Below, piece by piece: positions 39,521-49,198 of a stretch of 64,000 nucleotides of DNA. Positions within the stretch are counted from its first letter, which is position 1; every line of letters begins with the position of its first letter. The notes beneath the pieces are model-generated. The model was not told where the DNA came from. It did no database searches and saw only the letters and a program-made list of their open reading frames with translations. Both the position numbers and the translations under genes were made by a program. The DNA is from Enorma massiliensis phI (GTDB taxonomy: Bacteria > Actinomycetota > Coriobacteriia > Coriobacteriales > Coriobacteriaceae): assembly GCF_000311845.1 (NCBI RefSeq), contig NZ_HE978574.1, forward strand, positions 238,737 through 302,736, written 5' to 3'.

Positions 39521-42196
39521 TTGAAAGAGTACCTAGCTTCGGCTGAGGACGTGCTCAAAGAGCAATCCACGAGCGCGGATGCGGGCCTGAGCACTGCCGA
39601 GGCGCAAACGCGCCAGGCGAAGTTCGGCCCGAACAAGCTCAAGGAGGAAGAGAAGACCCCGCTGTGGATCCGCTTCTTCCAGCAGATGGCCGACCCCATG
39701 GTCATCATGCTCATCGTCGCGGCCGTCATCTCCGCCGTGACCGGCATGATCCAGGGCGAGTCCGAGTGGGCCGACGTCGTCATCATCATGGCGGTGGTGA
39801 TCATCAACTCCGCCCTCGGCGTGATCCAGGAGGCCAAGAGCGAAGAGGCGCTCGCTGCTCTTCAGGAGATGAGCGCCGCCCAGTCCAAGGTCATCCGCGA
39901 CGGCAAGCAGATCTCGCTGCACTCCAGCGAGCTCGTGCCCGGCGACATCGTGCTGCTCGAGGCGGGCGACGCGGTTCCCGCCGACTGCCGCGTGCTCGAG
40001 AGCGCTTCCATGAAGATCGAGGAGGCCGCCCTTACCGGCGAGTCCGTCCCGGTAGAGAAGCACACCGACCCGATCGCGCTCGACGGTGCCGACGACGTTC
40101 CGCTCGGCGACCGTAAGAACATGTGCTATATGGGTTCCACCGTGGTGTACGGCCGCGGCCGCGCCGTGGTGTGCGGGACCGGCATGAATACCGAGATGGG
40201 TAAGATCGCTGGTGCGCTCAACGACGCCAAGGAAGAGCTCACGCCGCTTCAGGTGAAGCTCGCCGAGCTTTCCAAGATCCTCACCGTCCTGGTGATTGTC
40301 ATCTGCGTGGTCGTTTTCGCCGTCGACGTGCTGCGTGCCGGCATCGGCACCGTCACCGCCGAGCCGCACATGCTGCTCGACACCTTCATGGTTGCCGTGT
40401 CGCTCGCCGTTGCGGCCATCCCCGAGGGCCTCGTCGCCGTGGTGACCATCGTGCTTTCCATCGGCGTGACCAAGATGGCCAAGCGCCAGGCGATTATCCG
40501 CAACCTCAGCGCGGTCGAGACTCTTGGCTGCACGCAGGTCATTTGCTCGGATAAGACGGGTACCCTCACCCAGAATAAGATGACGGTCGTGAACCACGAG
40601 CTTGCCGCTCCCGAGGAGAAGCTGCTCGCGGGCATGGCGCTGTGCTCCGATGCCAAGTGGGACGAAGAGGCCGGCGAGGCCGTGGGCGAGCCCACCGAGT
40701 GCGCGCTCGTGAACGACGCCGCCAAGATGGGCATGAAGGGACTGGACGAGGAGCACCCGCGCGTGGGAGAGGCTCCGTTCGACTCCGGCCGCAAGATGAT
40801 GTCCGTCGTGGTCGAGGAAGCCGATGGCAACTTCGAGCAGTACACCAAGGGTGCGCCCGATGTGGTCGTGGGGCTTTGCACGCAGGTGTATGACGGCGAC
40901 AAGATTGTTCCCATGACCGACGAGCGTCGCGAGCAGATTCTGGCTGCCAACAAGGCCATGGCCGACCAGGCGCTGCGCGTGCTTGCGCTCGCCAGCCGCA
41001 CCTACACCGAGAAGCCTGCGGACTTCGCTGCCGAAGCGCTCGAGAACAACCTCGTGTTCTGCGGTCTCTCCGGCATGATTGACCCCGAGCGTCCCGAGGT
41101 TGCTCCCGCTATCGAGGAGGCCCACGGCGCCGGCATCCGCACCGTCATGATCACGGGCGACCACATCGACACCGCCGTGGCCATCGCAAAGAACCTCGGT
41201 ATCGTCGAGGATCGCAGCCAGGCCATCACCGGTGCCGAGATCGACAAGATGTCTGAGGAAGAGCTCGATCAGAACATCGAGAAGTACGGCGTGTACGCTC
41301 GCGTTCAGCCCGAGCACAAGACCCGCATCGTCGAGGCGTGGAAGTCAAAGAACAAGATCGTTGCCATGACGGGCGACGGTGTGAACGATGCTCCCTCCAT
41401 CAAGCACGCGAACATCGGCATCGGCATGGGCATCACCGGCACCGACGTCACCAAGAACGTTGCCGACATGGTGCTTGCCGACGACAACTTCGCCACGATC
41501 ATCAATGCGTGCGAAGAGGGTCGTCGCATCTACGACAACATCCGTAAGGTCATCCAGTTCCTGCTGTCCGCGAACCTGGCCGAGGTATTCAGCGTGTTCG
41601 CGGCGACGCTCATGGGCTTCACGCTGTTCCAGCCCATCCAGCTTTTGTGGGTGAACCTCGTGACCGACTGCTTCCCCGCGCTCGCGCTCGGCATGGAAGA
41701 GGCCGAGGGCGACGTGATGAAGCGCAAGCCGCGCAATGCCACTGACGGCGTGTTCGCGGGCAACATGGGTCTCGATACCGTGGTCCAGGGCCTCATCATC
41801 ACCGTGCTCGTGCTCGCCAGCTTCTTCTGCGGCGTGTACTTCGACCTGGGCGTCATCGATCTTTCCAAGCTGGCCACTTCCATGGCCGACGAAGAGGGCG
41901 TCATGATGGCGTTCATTACCTTGAACATGGTCGAGATCTTCCACTGCTTCAACATGCGCAGCCGTCGTGCCAGCATCTTCCATATGAAGAAGCAGAACAA
42001 GTGGCTGTGGGGCGCGGCGTTCCTGGCGCTCGTTCTCACGCTCGTTGTGGTCGAGGTCGATGCCCTGTCCATGATTTTCTTTGGTGTGGAGCATCTTGAG
42101 CCCAAGGGCATGATCACCGCGCTCGCGCTCGGCTTCCTGATCATCCCGTTGGTTGAGATTTACAAGGCCATCATGAGGGCGGTCGAGAAGGAGTAG
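39521..42196 (+). CDS. P-type Ca2+-transporting ATPase (PMCA/SERCA-like)
   Basis: The 891-residue P2-type pump has an N-terminal cation-ATPase domain, the TGES loop (ALTGESVPVEK) and VAAIPEGLVAVV in TM4. The phosphorylation site is CSDKTGTLTQNKM near residue 348 and the hinge is MTGDGVNDAPSIKHANIGIG. LLWVNLVTDCFPALALGME in TM6 has the Asn and Asp that ligate Ca2+ in this family. It should export calcium. TTG 39521 is chosen because AGGAGGG lies 6 bases upstream; the open frame further upstream has no site. A large terminator follows. Confidence 0.93.
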   Translation: MKEYLASAEDVLKEQSTSADAGLSTAEAQTRQAKFGPNKLKEEEKTPLWIRFFQQMADPMVIMLIVAAVISAVTGMIQGESEWADVVIIMAVVIINSALGVIQEAKSEEALAALQEMSAAQSKVIRDGKQISLHSSELVPGDIVLLEAGDAVPADCRVLESASMKIEEAALTGESVPVEKHTDPIALDGADDVPLGDRKNMCYMGSTVVYGRGRAVVCGTGMNTEMGKIAGALNDAKEELTPLQVKLAELSKILTVLVIVICVVVFAVDVLRAGIGTVTAEPHMLLDTFMVAVSLAVAAIPEGLVAVVTIVLSIGVTKMAKRQAIIRNLSAVETLGCTQVICSDKTGTLTQNKMTVVNHELAAPEEKLLAGMALCSDAKWDEEAGEAVGEPTECALVNDAAKMGMKGLDEEHPRVGEAPFDSGRKMMSVVVEEADGNFEQYTKGAPDVVVGLCTQVYDGDKIVPMTDERREQILAANKAMADQALRVLALASRTYTEKPADFAAEALENNLVFCGLSGMIDPERPEVAPAIEEAHGAGIRTVMITGDHIDTAVAIAKNLGIVEDRSQAITGAEIDKMSEEELDQNIEKYGVYARVQPEHKTRIVEAWKSKNKIVAMTGDGVNDAPSIKHANIGIGMGITGTDVTKNVADMVLADDNFATIINACEEGRRIYDNIRKVIQFLLSANLAEVFSVFAATLMGFTLFQPIQLLWVNLVTDCFPALALGMEEAEGDVMKRKPRNATDGVFAGNMGLDTVVQGLIITVLVLASFFCGVYFDLGVIDLSKLATSMADEEGVMMAFITLNMVEIFHCFNMRSRRASIFHMKKQNKWLWGAAFLALVLTLVVVEVDALSMIFFGVEHLEPKGMITALALGFLIIPLVEIYKAIMRAVEKE

Positions 42197-42218
42197 GCTC
42201 CCGAACGTCAACCTGACC

Positions 42219-42315
42219 GAAGGCCCCGGCGATTCCTTCGAGCGTGGTCCTCGCTGCTTGGCGATGCCAAGCAGCTGCGGGTAACGCCCTTCGGAACTCG
42301 CCGGGGCCTTCTTCG
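42219..42315 (+). terminator. Large branched terminator after the Ca2+ ATPase gene
   Basis: GAAGGCCCCGGCGA (42219-42232) pairs with TCGCCGGGGCCTTC (42298-42311), followed by TTCG. A nested hairpin CTGCTTGGC/GCCAAGCAG sits inside. The T-run is short, but the stem is very strong. Confidence 0.65.
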
Positions 42316-42489
42316 TTGACGCGCCACCATTCTCTGGACCTGTGTGGGATAGTGTGCGCTTCTGCAGCGCGTTCTGTTCCTGTTTACTTACCGGCGGGCT
42401 CTGAAATGAGTTCGAGTCTCGAGCGTTTTTGAGTGAGGGGCTGTGCGGTAAGATGAGCAGCGTATGTCGACGTGTTGAAGGGCGGTTGC

Positions 42490-43653
42490 ATGGCAAAACG
42501 GGCGCGGAGCAAAGGTGCTGGCCGCGGCAAGCGTGGAAAGGCCACGATGGGGCAGGCCGATGCTGCGCGTGTAGGCGCCGCGCTGCCTAAGATCGATGCG
42601 CTGGAGGACGTGCCGGCGTTCACGGATGTGCGGCCGAGCGACGAGCAGCGCGCGGCGTTCGAGGCCTTCTGCGCGGCGGCTGAAACGCCTGGTGAAATGC
42701 ATTTAGGATGTGTAGTTCGCCTTGACCGCGGATTTCCGTTGGTGGTGACTGCGGAGCGCATGCTGCGCGCGGAACATGCCGTTGGATTCGCCAAACAGGA
42801 TAAGGAGAAGGGCGATGGCCTGCTCCCCGCCGTGGGAGATTGGGTTGCGCTGAGGCTTGCTCCCGGGCACGATATGGGCGTCATCGAGCGCGTTTTGCCC
42901 CGCCGCACGGTGTTCGAGCGGTGGCGCGGTAAAAATCGCGGCGAGCGGCAGGTTCTGTGCGCGAACGTTGATGCGATTCTTGTCGTTCAGCCACTTGGCG
43001 CCGGCGAGGTGCTGCTTGGGCGTATCGCGCGCTCGCTCGTGCTCGCGGCAGACTGTGGCGCCGAGCCGATCGTGGTGCTCACCAAGGCAGACCGTTGTTC
43101 TGAGGAGGAACGCGAGGGCGAGGTGGCTCGCGTGCGGCGCCTTGTGGGCGGCGGGGTCCGCGTCGTGGTGACGTCGTCCGCGACGGGAGAGGGGCTCGAC
43201 GGCGTGCGTGCCTGCGTGCCCGCGGGTACCTGCTCCATGATTCTGGGAGAATCGGGCGCGGGCAAATCGACGCTGCTCAATACGCTGCTGGGACACGATG
43301 CGCTCGAAACCGGTGCGGTACGTGCCCGTGACGATGCGGGCAGGCACACGACGGTCGCGCGCGTGATGGTCAAGCTGCCGGGTTCTTGCGGTGTGGTGAC
43401 GGATGCTCCCGGGCTGCGCAGCCTGCCCCTGGTGGGTCATGAGCGCGGGCTTGCCAGGGCGTTCCCCGAGATTGTCGAGGCGTCAAGAGGGTGCCGGTTC
43501 AACGACTGCACGCATACGCATGAGCCTGGATGCTCGGTACGGGCTGCGGTAGAGGCGGGAGAGATTGACGAGTTGCGCCTCGAGGTGTTCAAGGGGCTGG
43601 CGTCTGAAATGCGCGTAAGTGCGCAGAGTCTGGACCCTGATATCCACCTGTAG
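42490..43653 (+). CDS. rsgA: Ribosome small-subunit-dependent GTPase A
   Basis: The ~387-residue protein has a basic N-terminal extension (~30 residues), an OB-fold, and a circularly permuted GTPase domain. The order is G4 (VLTKAD, ~residue 196), G1 (LGESGAGKSTLLNTLLG, ~258) and G3 (VTDAPGLR, ~307). The C-terminal zinc motif is GCRFNDCTHTHEPGCSV. RsgA matures the 30S subunit. Two Ser/Thr-rich switch segments are present. ATG 42490 has AAGGGCGG upstream. It is followed by a gap before the Tad locus. Confidence 0.93.
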   Translation: MAKRARSKGAGRGKRGKATMGQADAARVGAALPKIDALEDVPAFTDVRPSDEQRAAFEAFCAAAETPGEMHLGCVVRLDRGFPLVVTAERMLRAEHAVGFAKQDKEKGDGLLPAVGDWVALRLAPGHDMGVIERVLPRRTVFERWRGKNRGERQVLCANVDAILVVQPLGAGEVLLGRIARSLVLAADCGAEPIVVLTKADRCSEEEREGEVARVRRLVGGGVRVVVTSSATGEGLDGVRACVPAGTCSMILGESGAGKSTLLNTLLGHDALETGAVRARDDAGRHTTVARVMVKLPGSCGVVTDAPGLRSLPLVGHERGLARAFPEIVEASRGCRFNDCTHTHEPGCSVRAAVEAGEIDELRLEVFKGLASEMRVSAQSLDPDIHL

Positions 43654-43968
43654 ATTGGTCTTGTTGCGGTGTCTGGGATGCCGGGAGGCGCCGACGCGCT
43701 TGATCGGTGATGCATCGGCTCTTCCAAAAGATGAATACCTTTTTCGTTTCCTGTACGTGCGGGGCTGGCTGAGTGGCCGCCTCGCTTCTTTTGCACTCGA
43801 GTAATGCATAAAGAAACAACTGAATAGGAGCTGGGCGTTTAGTTTTCCACCTGCGTTTTGTCAGCGGGTCTCTCACTTTATCGGGTTGATGTCTGCCCTG
43901 GATTGGTCCCTCGCGAAAATGGCATCAAGGACGAAGTTCCTCACGATGGTTCAAGCGAGGGGTGGCAG
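43654..43968. promoter_or_regulatory. Gap with probable Tad operon promoter
   Basis: No gene is supported in these 315 bases. The stretch 43785-43830 is AT-richer (TTGCACTCGAGTAATGCATAAAG) and is the most likely place for the promoter of the pilus operon, but no clean -35/-10 pair is visible. Confidence 0.3.
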
Positions 43969-44727
43969 ATGAAGCAGGGAAAGCGGTTGATCGCAAGCGT
44001 TGCGTCGGGTCTTCTTGCCGCTGCGCTGAGCCTGTGGTACGGAGCGTCCCTGCAGGCGGGGGCAGAGCAGGAACGACAGGAGATGCTCGCAGCTTATGGA
44101 GGGGATCTTGTGAGCGTCTGTGTGGCGTCGCGCGACATCGATGCGGGCGAAACGATCGATGAAGGATGCGTGCGCGTTGAGGAATGGGTTGCAGGCATGC
44201 TCCCTTCCGGTGCGCTCACCTCGGCCGATGATGTGATTGGGAGGCAGGCGACTTCGGCGATTCCGGAGCAGGCGGTGCTCTGCCCCTTGTACTTCGAGAC
44301 GAGAAGCGGGTCTTTGGATATACCCGAAGGCCGGGTTGCGGTCTCGGTGGGCGTCGATGCCGCCCATGCCGTGGGAGGTTCTATCGAGCCGGGCACGAGC
44401 GTCGACGTCTATGTTTCCGCAAACGGCGTGGCCGATCGGTTATGCGGGGCGCATGTAATCGATACCAGCGCACAGGGGCAGGGAGCGGCGAGCGGAGATT
44501 TGAGCTGGGTAACGCTGGCCATTGAGCCCGCCCGCGTAACGGAAGTGCTGGCTGCAACGGCAAAGGGGACGATCACTCTTGCGGCTCCTGGTGAGGGAGC
44601 CAATGCGGGCGCTTCAGATGATTCAGTAGATACCGAGGCTTCGAGCGATGCTGTCGGTGAAGGGTCCAGCGCGGCGAGCGCTGGTACCCCGACGGATGAG
44701 CTGGATGAAGGGGGCGACGCGCGATGA
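43969..44727 (+). CDS. cpaB: Tad pilus assembly protein CpaB/RcpC-like
   Basis: The 252-residue protein has an N-terminal membrane helix (~residues 6-26), then an SAF domain (VASRDIDAGETIDEGCVRVEEW, residues ~45-105) as in CpaB and flagellar FlgA relatives. The RcpC-type region contains VAVSVGVDAAHAVGGSIEPGTSVDVY. The tail is Ser/Ala/Asp-rich and disordered. In Gram-negatives CpaB aids the secretin; here, without an outer membrane, it probably anchors pilus passage at the wall. ATG 43969 follows GAGGGGTGG. Its stop overlaps the next start (ATGA), marking the head of the Tad operon. Confidence 0.85.
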   Translation: MKQGKRLIASVASGLLAAALSLWYGASLQAGAEQERQEMLAAYGGDLVSVCVASRDIDAGETIDEGCVRVEEWVAGMLPSGALTSADDVIGRQATSAIPEQAVLCPLYFETRSGSLDIPEGRVAVSVGVDAAHAVGGSIEPGTSVDVYVSANGVADRLCGAHVIDTSAQGQGAASGDLSWVTLAIEPARVTEVLAATAKGTITLAAPGEGANAGASDDSVDTEASSDAVGEGSSAASAGTPTDELDEGGDAR

Positions 44728-46265
44728 AGGATGCGGTATGGCTTGCGTGCTGCCCGCGTAGCGAACGCAGGATCGTTCAGCGTGAGATAGAGTCGCGAGA
44801 GGTGGGTGCGCGGCTGCTCTGGCTTGATGGGGTTCAGGCTCTTGGGGAGGTGCTCTCGGCATTATCCGAGCCGGTTGATGGCGTGGTAGCGCTGGACGAC
44901 GAAGGCATGCGCGATGAGCTGCTTGCCTTGCTGGCCAAGGTTGCGTCATCTCAGGTGCCGTGCCGTGCCGTCGTTATGGTTTCCGAGCTCGATCCAGCGT
45001 GGATCGCCCAGCTATTTCGCGCGGGCGCAGCGGAGGTTGTGCCTGTTTCGAGGGAAGAGATGCGGCGCGGATGCGCTGATGGGGCATGCATGGGAAGGGA
45101 TTGCAACCGCGAGGCTCAGACGCCGCCTCTCGATACCACGCCTGGGCTCGAGGTGCCTTGTGCACCCACGAGGCTTGCCTGTAACGCAACGGAAGCCGTT
45201 CACGAACCGGTGCCTCGGGTCCAGGATGGATGTTCGCCGTCCTATACGCAAGATGACCTGGCCGACCTCGATGAGCCGGATGAGGTGCCTTTTGCGCCAT
45301 GCCGCGCGGAGGACCTGTGGTGCATGGGAGGATCTCAAGCTGCGAGCCTGGATCATGCGGCGCCTGAACCGAGTGGCGAGGAGATTTCGCCGCACGTGGA
45401 CACATCTCATGCGGAGGGCGCTAGCGAACGTCGAGCGCCGGTAGTCTGTGCGGTTTCCGGTGCGGGAGGGAGCGGAGCCACAACGCTCATCGCTGCGATG
45501 GCGGCTTGCTCTGCGCATGCCGGCCTTCGGACCGCCGTGCTCGACTTGGATCTCATGTTCGGCAATCTTTACGAGCTCTTTGGCGTAGAAACGCTGCATG
45601 ACCTTGGTTTGCTTGCGAACCAAATGGGAAGTGCCCCGTTGGATGAGGCTGCGATCGTGAGGTCTTCGATGCGCGTGGGGCCCGGGCTAACGCTGTGGGG
45701 CCCCATCGCCACACCCGAGCGCGCGGAGCTGCTTGGGCGCGCGGTCGAGATGCTCATCGGCGTTCTTCGCCGGGAATCGGATGTCGTATTCGTTGACACG
45801 TCCCGCACGTGGACTGATGCCGTGGCGGGGGCGGTCGCAGGCTGCGATCGTTGCCTTATGGTATGCGGCCATGCGGTGGGTGCGGTGACGGCGCTCGAGC
45901 GAGCGGTGAGCATGGTCAGCCGGCTAGGCGTTCCGCGGACGCGCATGGTCTGCGTCGTAAATCGCTTCGGGCAGCGCGCCTGCACCGAAGAGGAGGCGAT
46001 GCGCCTGGAGATGGCGGCGGCGCTGAGCGCGAAGACGCGCATCCCCGACGGGGGAAGTGCGCTCGCATCACTGCTCTCGTTTGGACGCATAGAGGATGCC
46101 GTGCGCGCTCAGGATGCGTTCGGCAGAAGCATCCATGCGTTTACCCGCAGCTTGCTGCGTGAGCTTGGTTGCTCGATAGGTGCCGATGTGCCAGACGGCG
46201 TCCAGGAGGTTTCTGCGCGGCCTCGCCTGCGGTTGCCTTGGAAGAGGCTCGGTGAGGCCTCGTGA
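44724..46265 (+). CDS. tadZ: TadZ/CpaE-like localisation ATPase with degenerate Walker A
   Basis: The 513-residue protein has an N-terminal receiver-like domain (~1-115), a long variable linker (~120-235, acidic and Cys-containing), and a MinD/ParA-type domain from ~238. The P-loop reads SGAGGSGATTLIAAMA: both lysines of the deviant Walker A (KGGxGKT) are Ala. TadZ proteins often keep the first Lys, so ATP hydrolysis is doubtful here. DLDLMFGNLYELFGVE and VFVDTSRTWTDA follow as Walker A' and B counterparts. It should position the pilus machine. It overlaps both neighbours by four bases. Confidence 0.85.
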   Translation: MKDAVWLACCPRSERRIVQREIESREVGARLLWLDGVQALGEVLSALSEPVDGVVALDDEGMRDELLALLAKVASSQVPCRAVVMVSELDPAWIAQLFRAGAAEVVPVSREEMRRGCADGACMGRDCNREAQTPPLDTTPGLEVPCAPTRLACNATEAVHEPVPRVQDGCSPSYTQDDLADLDEPDEVPFAPCRAEDLWCMGGSQAASLDHAAPEPSGEEISPHVDTSHAEGASERRAPVVCAVSGAGGSGATTLIAAMAACSAHAGLRTAVLDLDLMFGNLYELFGVETLHDLGLLANQMGSAPLDEAAIVRSSMRVGPGLTLWGPIATPERAELLGRAVEMLIGVLRRESDVVFVDTSRTWTDAVAGAVAGCDRCLMVCGHAVGAVTALERAVSMVSRLGVPRTRMVCVVNRFGQRACTEEEAMRLEMAAALSAKTRIPDGGSALASLLSFGRIEDAVRAQDAFGRSIHAFTRSLLRELGCSIGADVPDGVQEVSARPRLRLPWKRLGEAS

Positions 46266-47617
46266 GCGTCTTTGAACGATTTGAGCGCGTAAGAAGGAGT
46301 AAGGGCCAGCTCGATTCGGGCGGGCGAGGCCACGCGCCGCGGGGAAGGGCGTCGCGCTCTCTTCGCGCCATTGTGCGAGATGCGAAGCGCGATATGCTCG
46401 ACCGCGTGGGGTTTGCCGAGGTGGCGCGTTTAGCTCGAGATTCCGACACAAGGCATTCTCGCGAAGAGCTGCGTCCCGCGGTGGAAGCGGTGATTAACGC
46501 ACGAGATACGGGAGAGCTCAGCCAAGAGGACCGTGAAGAGGTCGTTGTCGAGGTCTTGGACGATGTAGTAGGGCTTGGGCCGCTCCAGCCCCTCATCGAA
46601 GACGATTCGGTCACAGAAATAATGGTCAACGGCTGCATGTCGACATATTTTGAGCAGGCAGGAACGCTGCATGCCATGGGGAGGCTCTTTGATGATGACG
46701 AGCAGATTCGTATTCTCATCGATCGCATTATCTCTCCCTTGGGTAGGCGTATCGACGAACGGAGCCCCATCGTCAATGCGCGCCTGAGCCAGGGCTACCG
46801 CGTTAACGCGGTGATTCCACCTATCGCGATCGATGGGCCCATCCTCACCATCCGTAAGTTTTCCGATCGCATCAGTTCGCTCAAAGAGCTCGTTGACCTG
46901 GGCTCTCTGCCCGAATGGTATGCGCAGCTTCTCTCATGCGCGGTATCGCTCCGCCAGGACCTTGCGGTTGCAGGCGGCACGGGGTCGGGCAAGACCACGC
47001 TGCTCAATGCTCTGTCATGCGAGATTCCCGTAGGTGAGCGCATCGTGACGATTGAGGATTCCGCGGAGCTCAAGTTCTCGCGGCACCCGCATGTGGTGAG
47101 GCTCGAGGCCCGTGCGGCATCGATAGAGGGGGAGGGTGAGGTGACGATACGAGACTTGGTGACAAACGCCCTGCGCATGAGGCCCGACCGCATCGTGGTA
47201 GGAGAGGTGCGAGGGGCGGAATGCATCGATATGCTGCAGGCCATGAACACCGGGCATGACGGATCGCTCACGACCTTGCACGCAGGAACCGAGGAGGAAG
47301 CCGTCGTGCGCCTCACGCTGCTTGCACGTTACGGCATCAATCTTCCCTCCGAGCTTATCGAGGAGCAGATCGCGATGGCACTCGATGGAATCGTCATGTC
47401 TGAACGCCGGGCCGATGGCAGGAGATTCGTGTCGTCGTATTCAGGGGTGGCGAGAGGGGCGGGGGGAGGCGTAGAGCTCGAGCAGTATGTGACCTTCGAC
47501 CGTGCTGCCGGAGCGTGGAAGCTTGTGCGGGAGCCGCCGTTTATCGCCCAAGCGCTCGAGGCTCATGTTCTTACAGAAGAGGAGGTATCGGCATGGCGCG
47601 ATATATGCCCTTCGTGA
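46262..47617 (+). CDS. tadA: Tad pilus secretion ATPase TadA/CpaF
   Basis: This is a 451-residue type II/IV secretion ATPase. Walker A is AGGTGSGKTTLLNAL near residues 237-251, the Asp box is RIVTIEDSAELKF, and the Walker B region is RMRPDRIVVGEVRGAE. A His box with TGHDGSLTTLHAG follows. The N-terminal ~100 residues form the helical domain of CpaF proteins. It powers polymerisation of the Flp pilin. The GTG start at 46262 overlaps the tadZ stop (GTGA). Its 3' end overlaps the start of tadB by 25 bases. Confidence 0.94.
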   Translation: MSVFERFERVRRSKGQLDSGGRGHAPRGRASRSLRAIVRDAKRDMLDRVGFAEVARLARDSDTRHSREELRPAVEAVINARDTGELSQEDREEVVVEVLDDVVGLGPLQPLIEDDSVTEIMVNGCMSTYFEQAGTLHAMGRLFDDDEQIRILIDRIISPLGRRIDERSPIVNARLSQGYRVNAVIPPIAIDGPILTIRKFSDRISSLKELVDLGSLPEWYAQLLSCAVSLRQDLAVAGGTGSGKTTLLNALSCEIPVGERIVTIEDSAELKFSRHPHVVRLEARAASIEGEGEVTIRDLVTNALRMRPDRIVVGEVRGAECIDMLQAMNTGHDGSLTTLHAGTEEEAVVRLTLLARYGINLPSELIEEQIAMALDGIVMSERRADGRRFVSSYSGVARGAGGGVELEQYVTFDRAAGAWKLVREPPFIAQALEAHVLTEEEVSAWRDICPS

Positions 47618-48540
47618 TCGGGGCACTTGTGGCTGTGTGTACGGCCTGCCTGTTTGGCTGCTTTTCGGTAGGGGGCGTGCCAGGGCGCTCTGTGCCCACC
47701 TCTGCGGATGCACGGCAAGTCTCGGTAGCAGGGATGAAAGAGGGGCTGCTCGCTTTCTCGAGAAGGCTGGGCGAGATGGTTCCGCAGCAGATCTCGGGAA
47801 ATTCCGTGGTACGGCGTTACGTGATGGAGATTCCTTTCGATGGTGGGGACTACGTTACCAAGCTTGGCATGCTGTTGTGCGCCGATGCCTCCTGCGGCCT
47901 TGCGGGAGCTATCGTCTCGTTCTCTTTGTGGGGGTTCGCCGCAGGCCTTGTGGCGTTTTGGGGCATTCTGGGCTTACGGTCATCTCGGAGGAAGCGCTCG
48001 GAAGAGCGGCGCATAGAGGCGGAGATGCCGGAGGCGTTCGCAGCGCTTGCCATCGCGCTCGGTTCGGGGCACTCGCTTGCCCAAGGTATGCGCTTCGTGG
48101 GAAGTCATGCTCAAGAGCCTGTCAAATCGGAGTTCACGAGGGTTTCGCACGCGATAGATTGCGGGGTCCCCGCAGCGTCGGCGCTTGACGATTTGCTCGA
48201 GCGCCTGCCTGCCCCTGGGTTGGGGTTCGTATCGCTCGCTTTGAAGATATCCCAGCGCACGGGCGCTCCGCTGCGCGACCTACTCGCAGATGCCGCGGAG
48301 ATGGTGGGCGAACGCATGGAGCTCGCGCGCCGGCTCGATGTGAAAACGTCTCAAGCACGTATGTCGGCGCGCTTGGTGGCCCTCATGCCGGTGGCGATGG
48401 TCGGTCTGCTCACACTGCTCTCAGGCGACTTCAGGGCGGGCCTTGCAACGCCCGTTGGGGCTGGCAGCGTGGCCGTTGCCCTTGCCTTAAACCTGCTCGC
48501 GTGGTGGATCATCCGGCACATGATGGAGGTTGATGTGTGA
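47593..48540 (+). CDS. tadB: Tad pilus inner-membrane platform protein TadB
   Basis: This 315-residue T2SSF-type protein has an N-terminal signal-anchor helix, a central membrane pair near residues 105-140, and the T2SSF helical domain (AFAALAIALGSGHSLAQGM, ALKISQRTGAPLRDLL). Two C-terminal helices end it. ATG 47593 follows GAGGAGG and lies within the end of tadA. It forms the platform with TadC that connects the ATPase to pilin assembly. Confidence 0.9.
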   Translation: MARYMPFVIGALVAVCTACLFGCFSVGGVPGRSVPTSADARQVSVAGMKEGLLAFSRRLGEMVPQQISGNSVVRRYVMEIPFDGGDYVTKLGMLLCADASCGLAGAIVSFSLWGFAAGLVAFWGILGLRSSRRKRSEERRIEAEMPEAFAALAIALGSGHSLAQGMRFVGSHAQEPVKSEFTRVSHAIDCGVPAASALDDLLERLPAPGLGFVSLALKISQRTGAPLRDLLADAAEMVGERMELARRLDVKTSQARMSARLVALMPVAMVGLLTLLSGDFRAGLATPVGAGSVAVALALNLLAWWIIRHMMEVDV

Positions 48541-49187
48541 TGTCCGCGTCGTGGTTGGGGCCTTGCGCGGTCGGCGGTGCATGGGCAACGTTCCTGTGGC
48601 TTTTTCAGGGGGTCGAGCCGAGTGAGCGACAGAAGGCTCTGGTCAGGATGGTTGCAGTTGGCGAGGCGATTGCGGGAAGGGCGTGCTCCGTGGGAAGCCG
48701 GCTCGTAGAGCTGGTTCCGCTTGCACCCGATGCTGCTCGCGGCCGAGCGTCCCTTGGAGAGATCTCCGAAATGATTGATGTTGTACGGCTCGGGCTGTCT
48801 GCAGGGCTTTCGTTTGATGCTGCGCTCGAGTTGTATTGCGCCAATCGGACCGGGCGACTCGCGGACCTTTTGAGTGAAGCACGCATGTCGTGGCAGATGG
48901 GTCTTGGAACACGCGAGGAGGAGCTTTCGAGGGTCGCCTGCGTGCTGGGTGAAAGGGCCTTGGAGTCGTTTGCCGCAACGGTCTCACAGGCGCTTGGGCT
49001 GGGTGCCCCGCTGAGCGAAACGCTTGCCGGGCAAAGTAGGGAAATCAGGTTAGCGCATCGGGCCGATGTTGAGCGAGAGATCGAGCGTATTCCGGTCAAG
49101 TTGCTCATACCCACCGGAACGTTGATTCTACCAGCGCTTTTGCTGTCAATCGTGGGTCCGCTGCTCGCTGCGAGTGGCATGTTGTAA
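48540..49187 (+). CDS. tadC: Tad pilus inner-membrane platform protein TadC
   Basis: This 215-216-residue T2SSF-domain protein has helices at both ends and MIDVVRLGLSAGLSFDAALELY in the middle, paralogous to the TadB segment. It overlaps the tadB stop (TGATG). TadC pairs with TadB. It is short compared with many TadC proteins (~300), having lost an N-terminal membrane pair. Confidence 0.88.
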   Translation: MSASWLGPCAVGGAWATFLWLFQGVEPSERQKALVRMVAVGEAIAGRACSVGSRLVELVPLAPDAARGRASLGEISEMIDVVRLGLSAGLSFDAALELYCANRTGRLADLLSEARMSWQMGLGTREEELSRVACVLGERALESFAATVSQALGLGAPLSETLAGQSREIRLAHRADVEREIERIPVKLLIPTGTLILPALLLSIVGPLLAASGML

Positions 49188-49198
49188 GGAGGGTGTTC

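Noticed and set aside
39533-41317. 594-codon minus-strand open frame opposite the Ca2+ ATPase gene
   Set aside because: Antisense shadow of a codon-biased gene; His/Asp-rich with no domain.
43619-43804. Short open frames in the rsgA-cpaB gap
   Set aside because: No ribosome sites and no conserved features; treated as promoter region.
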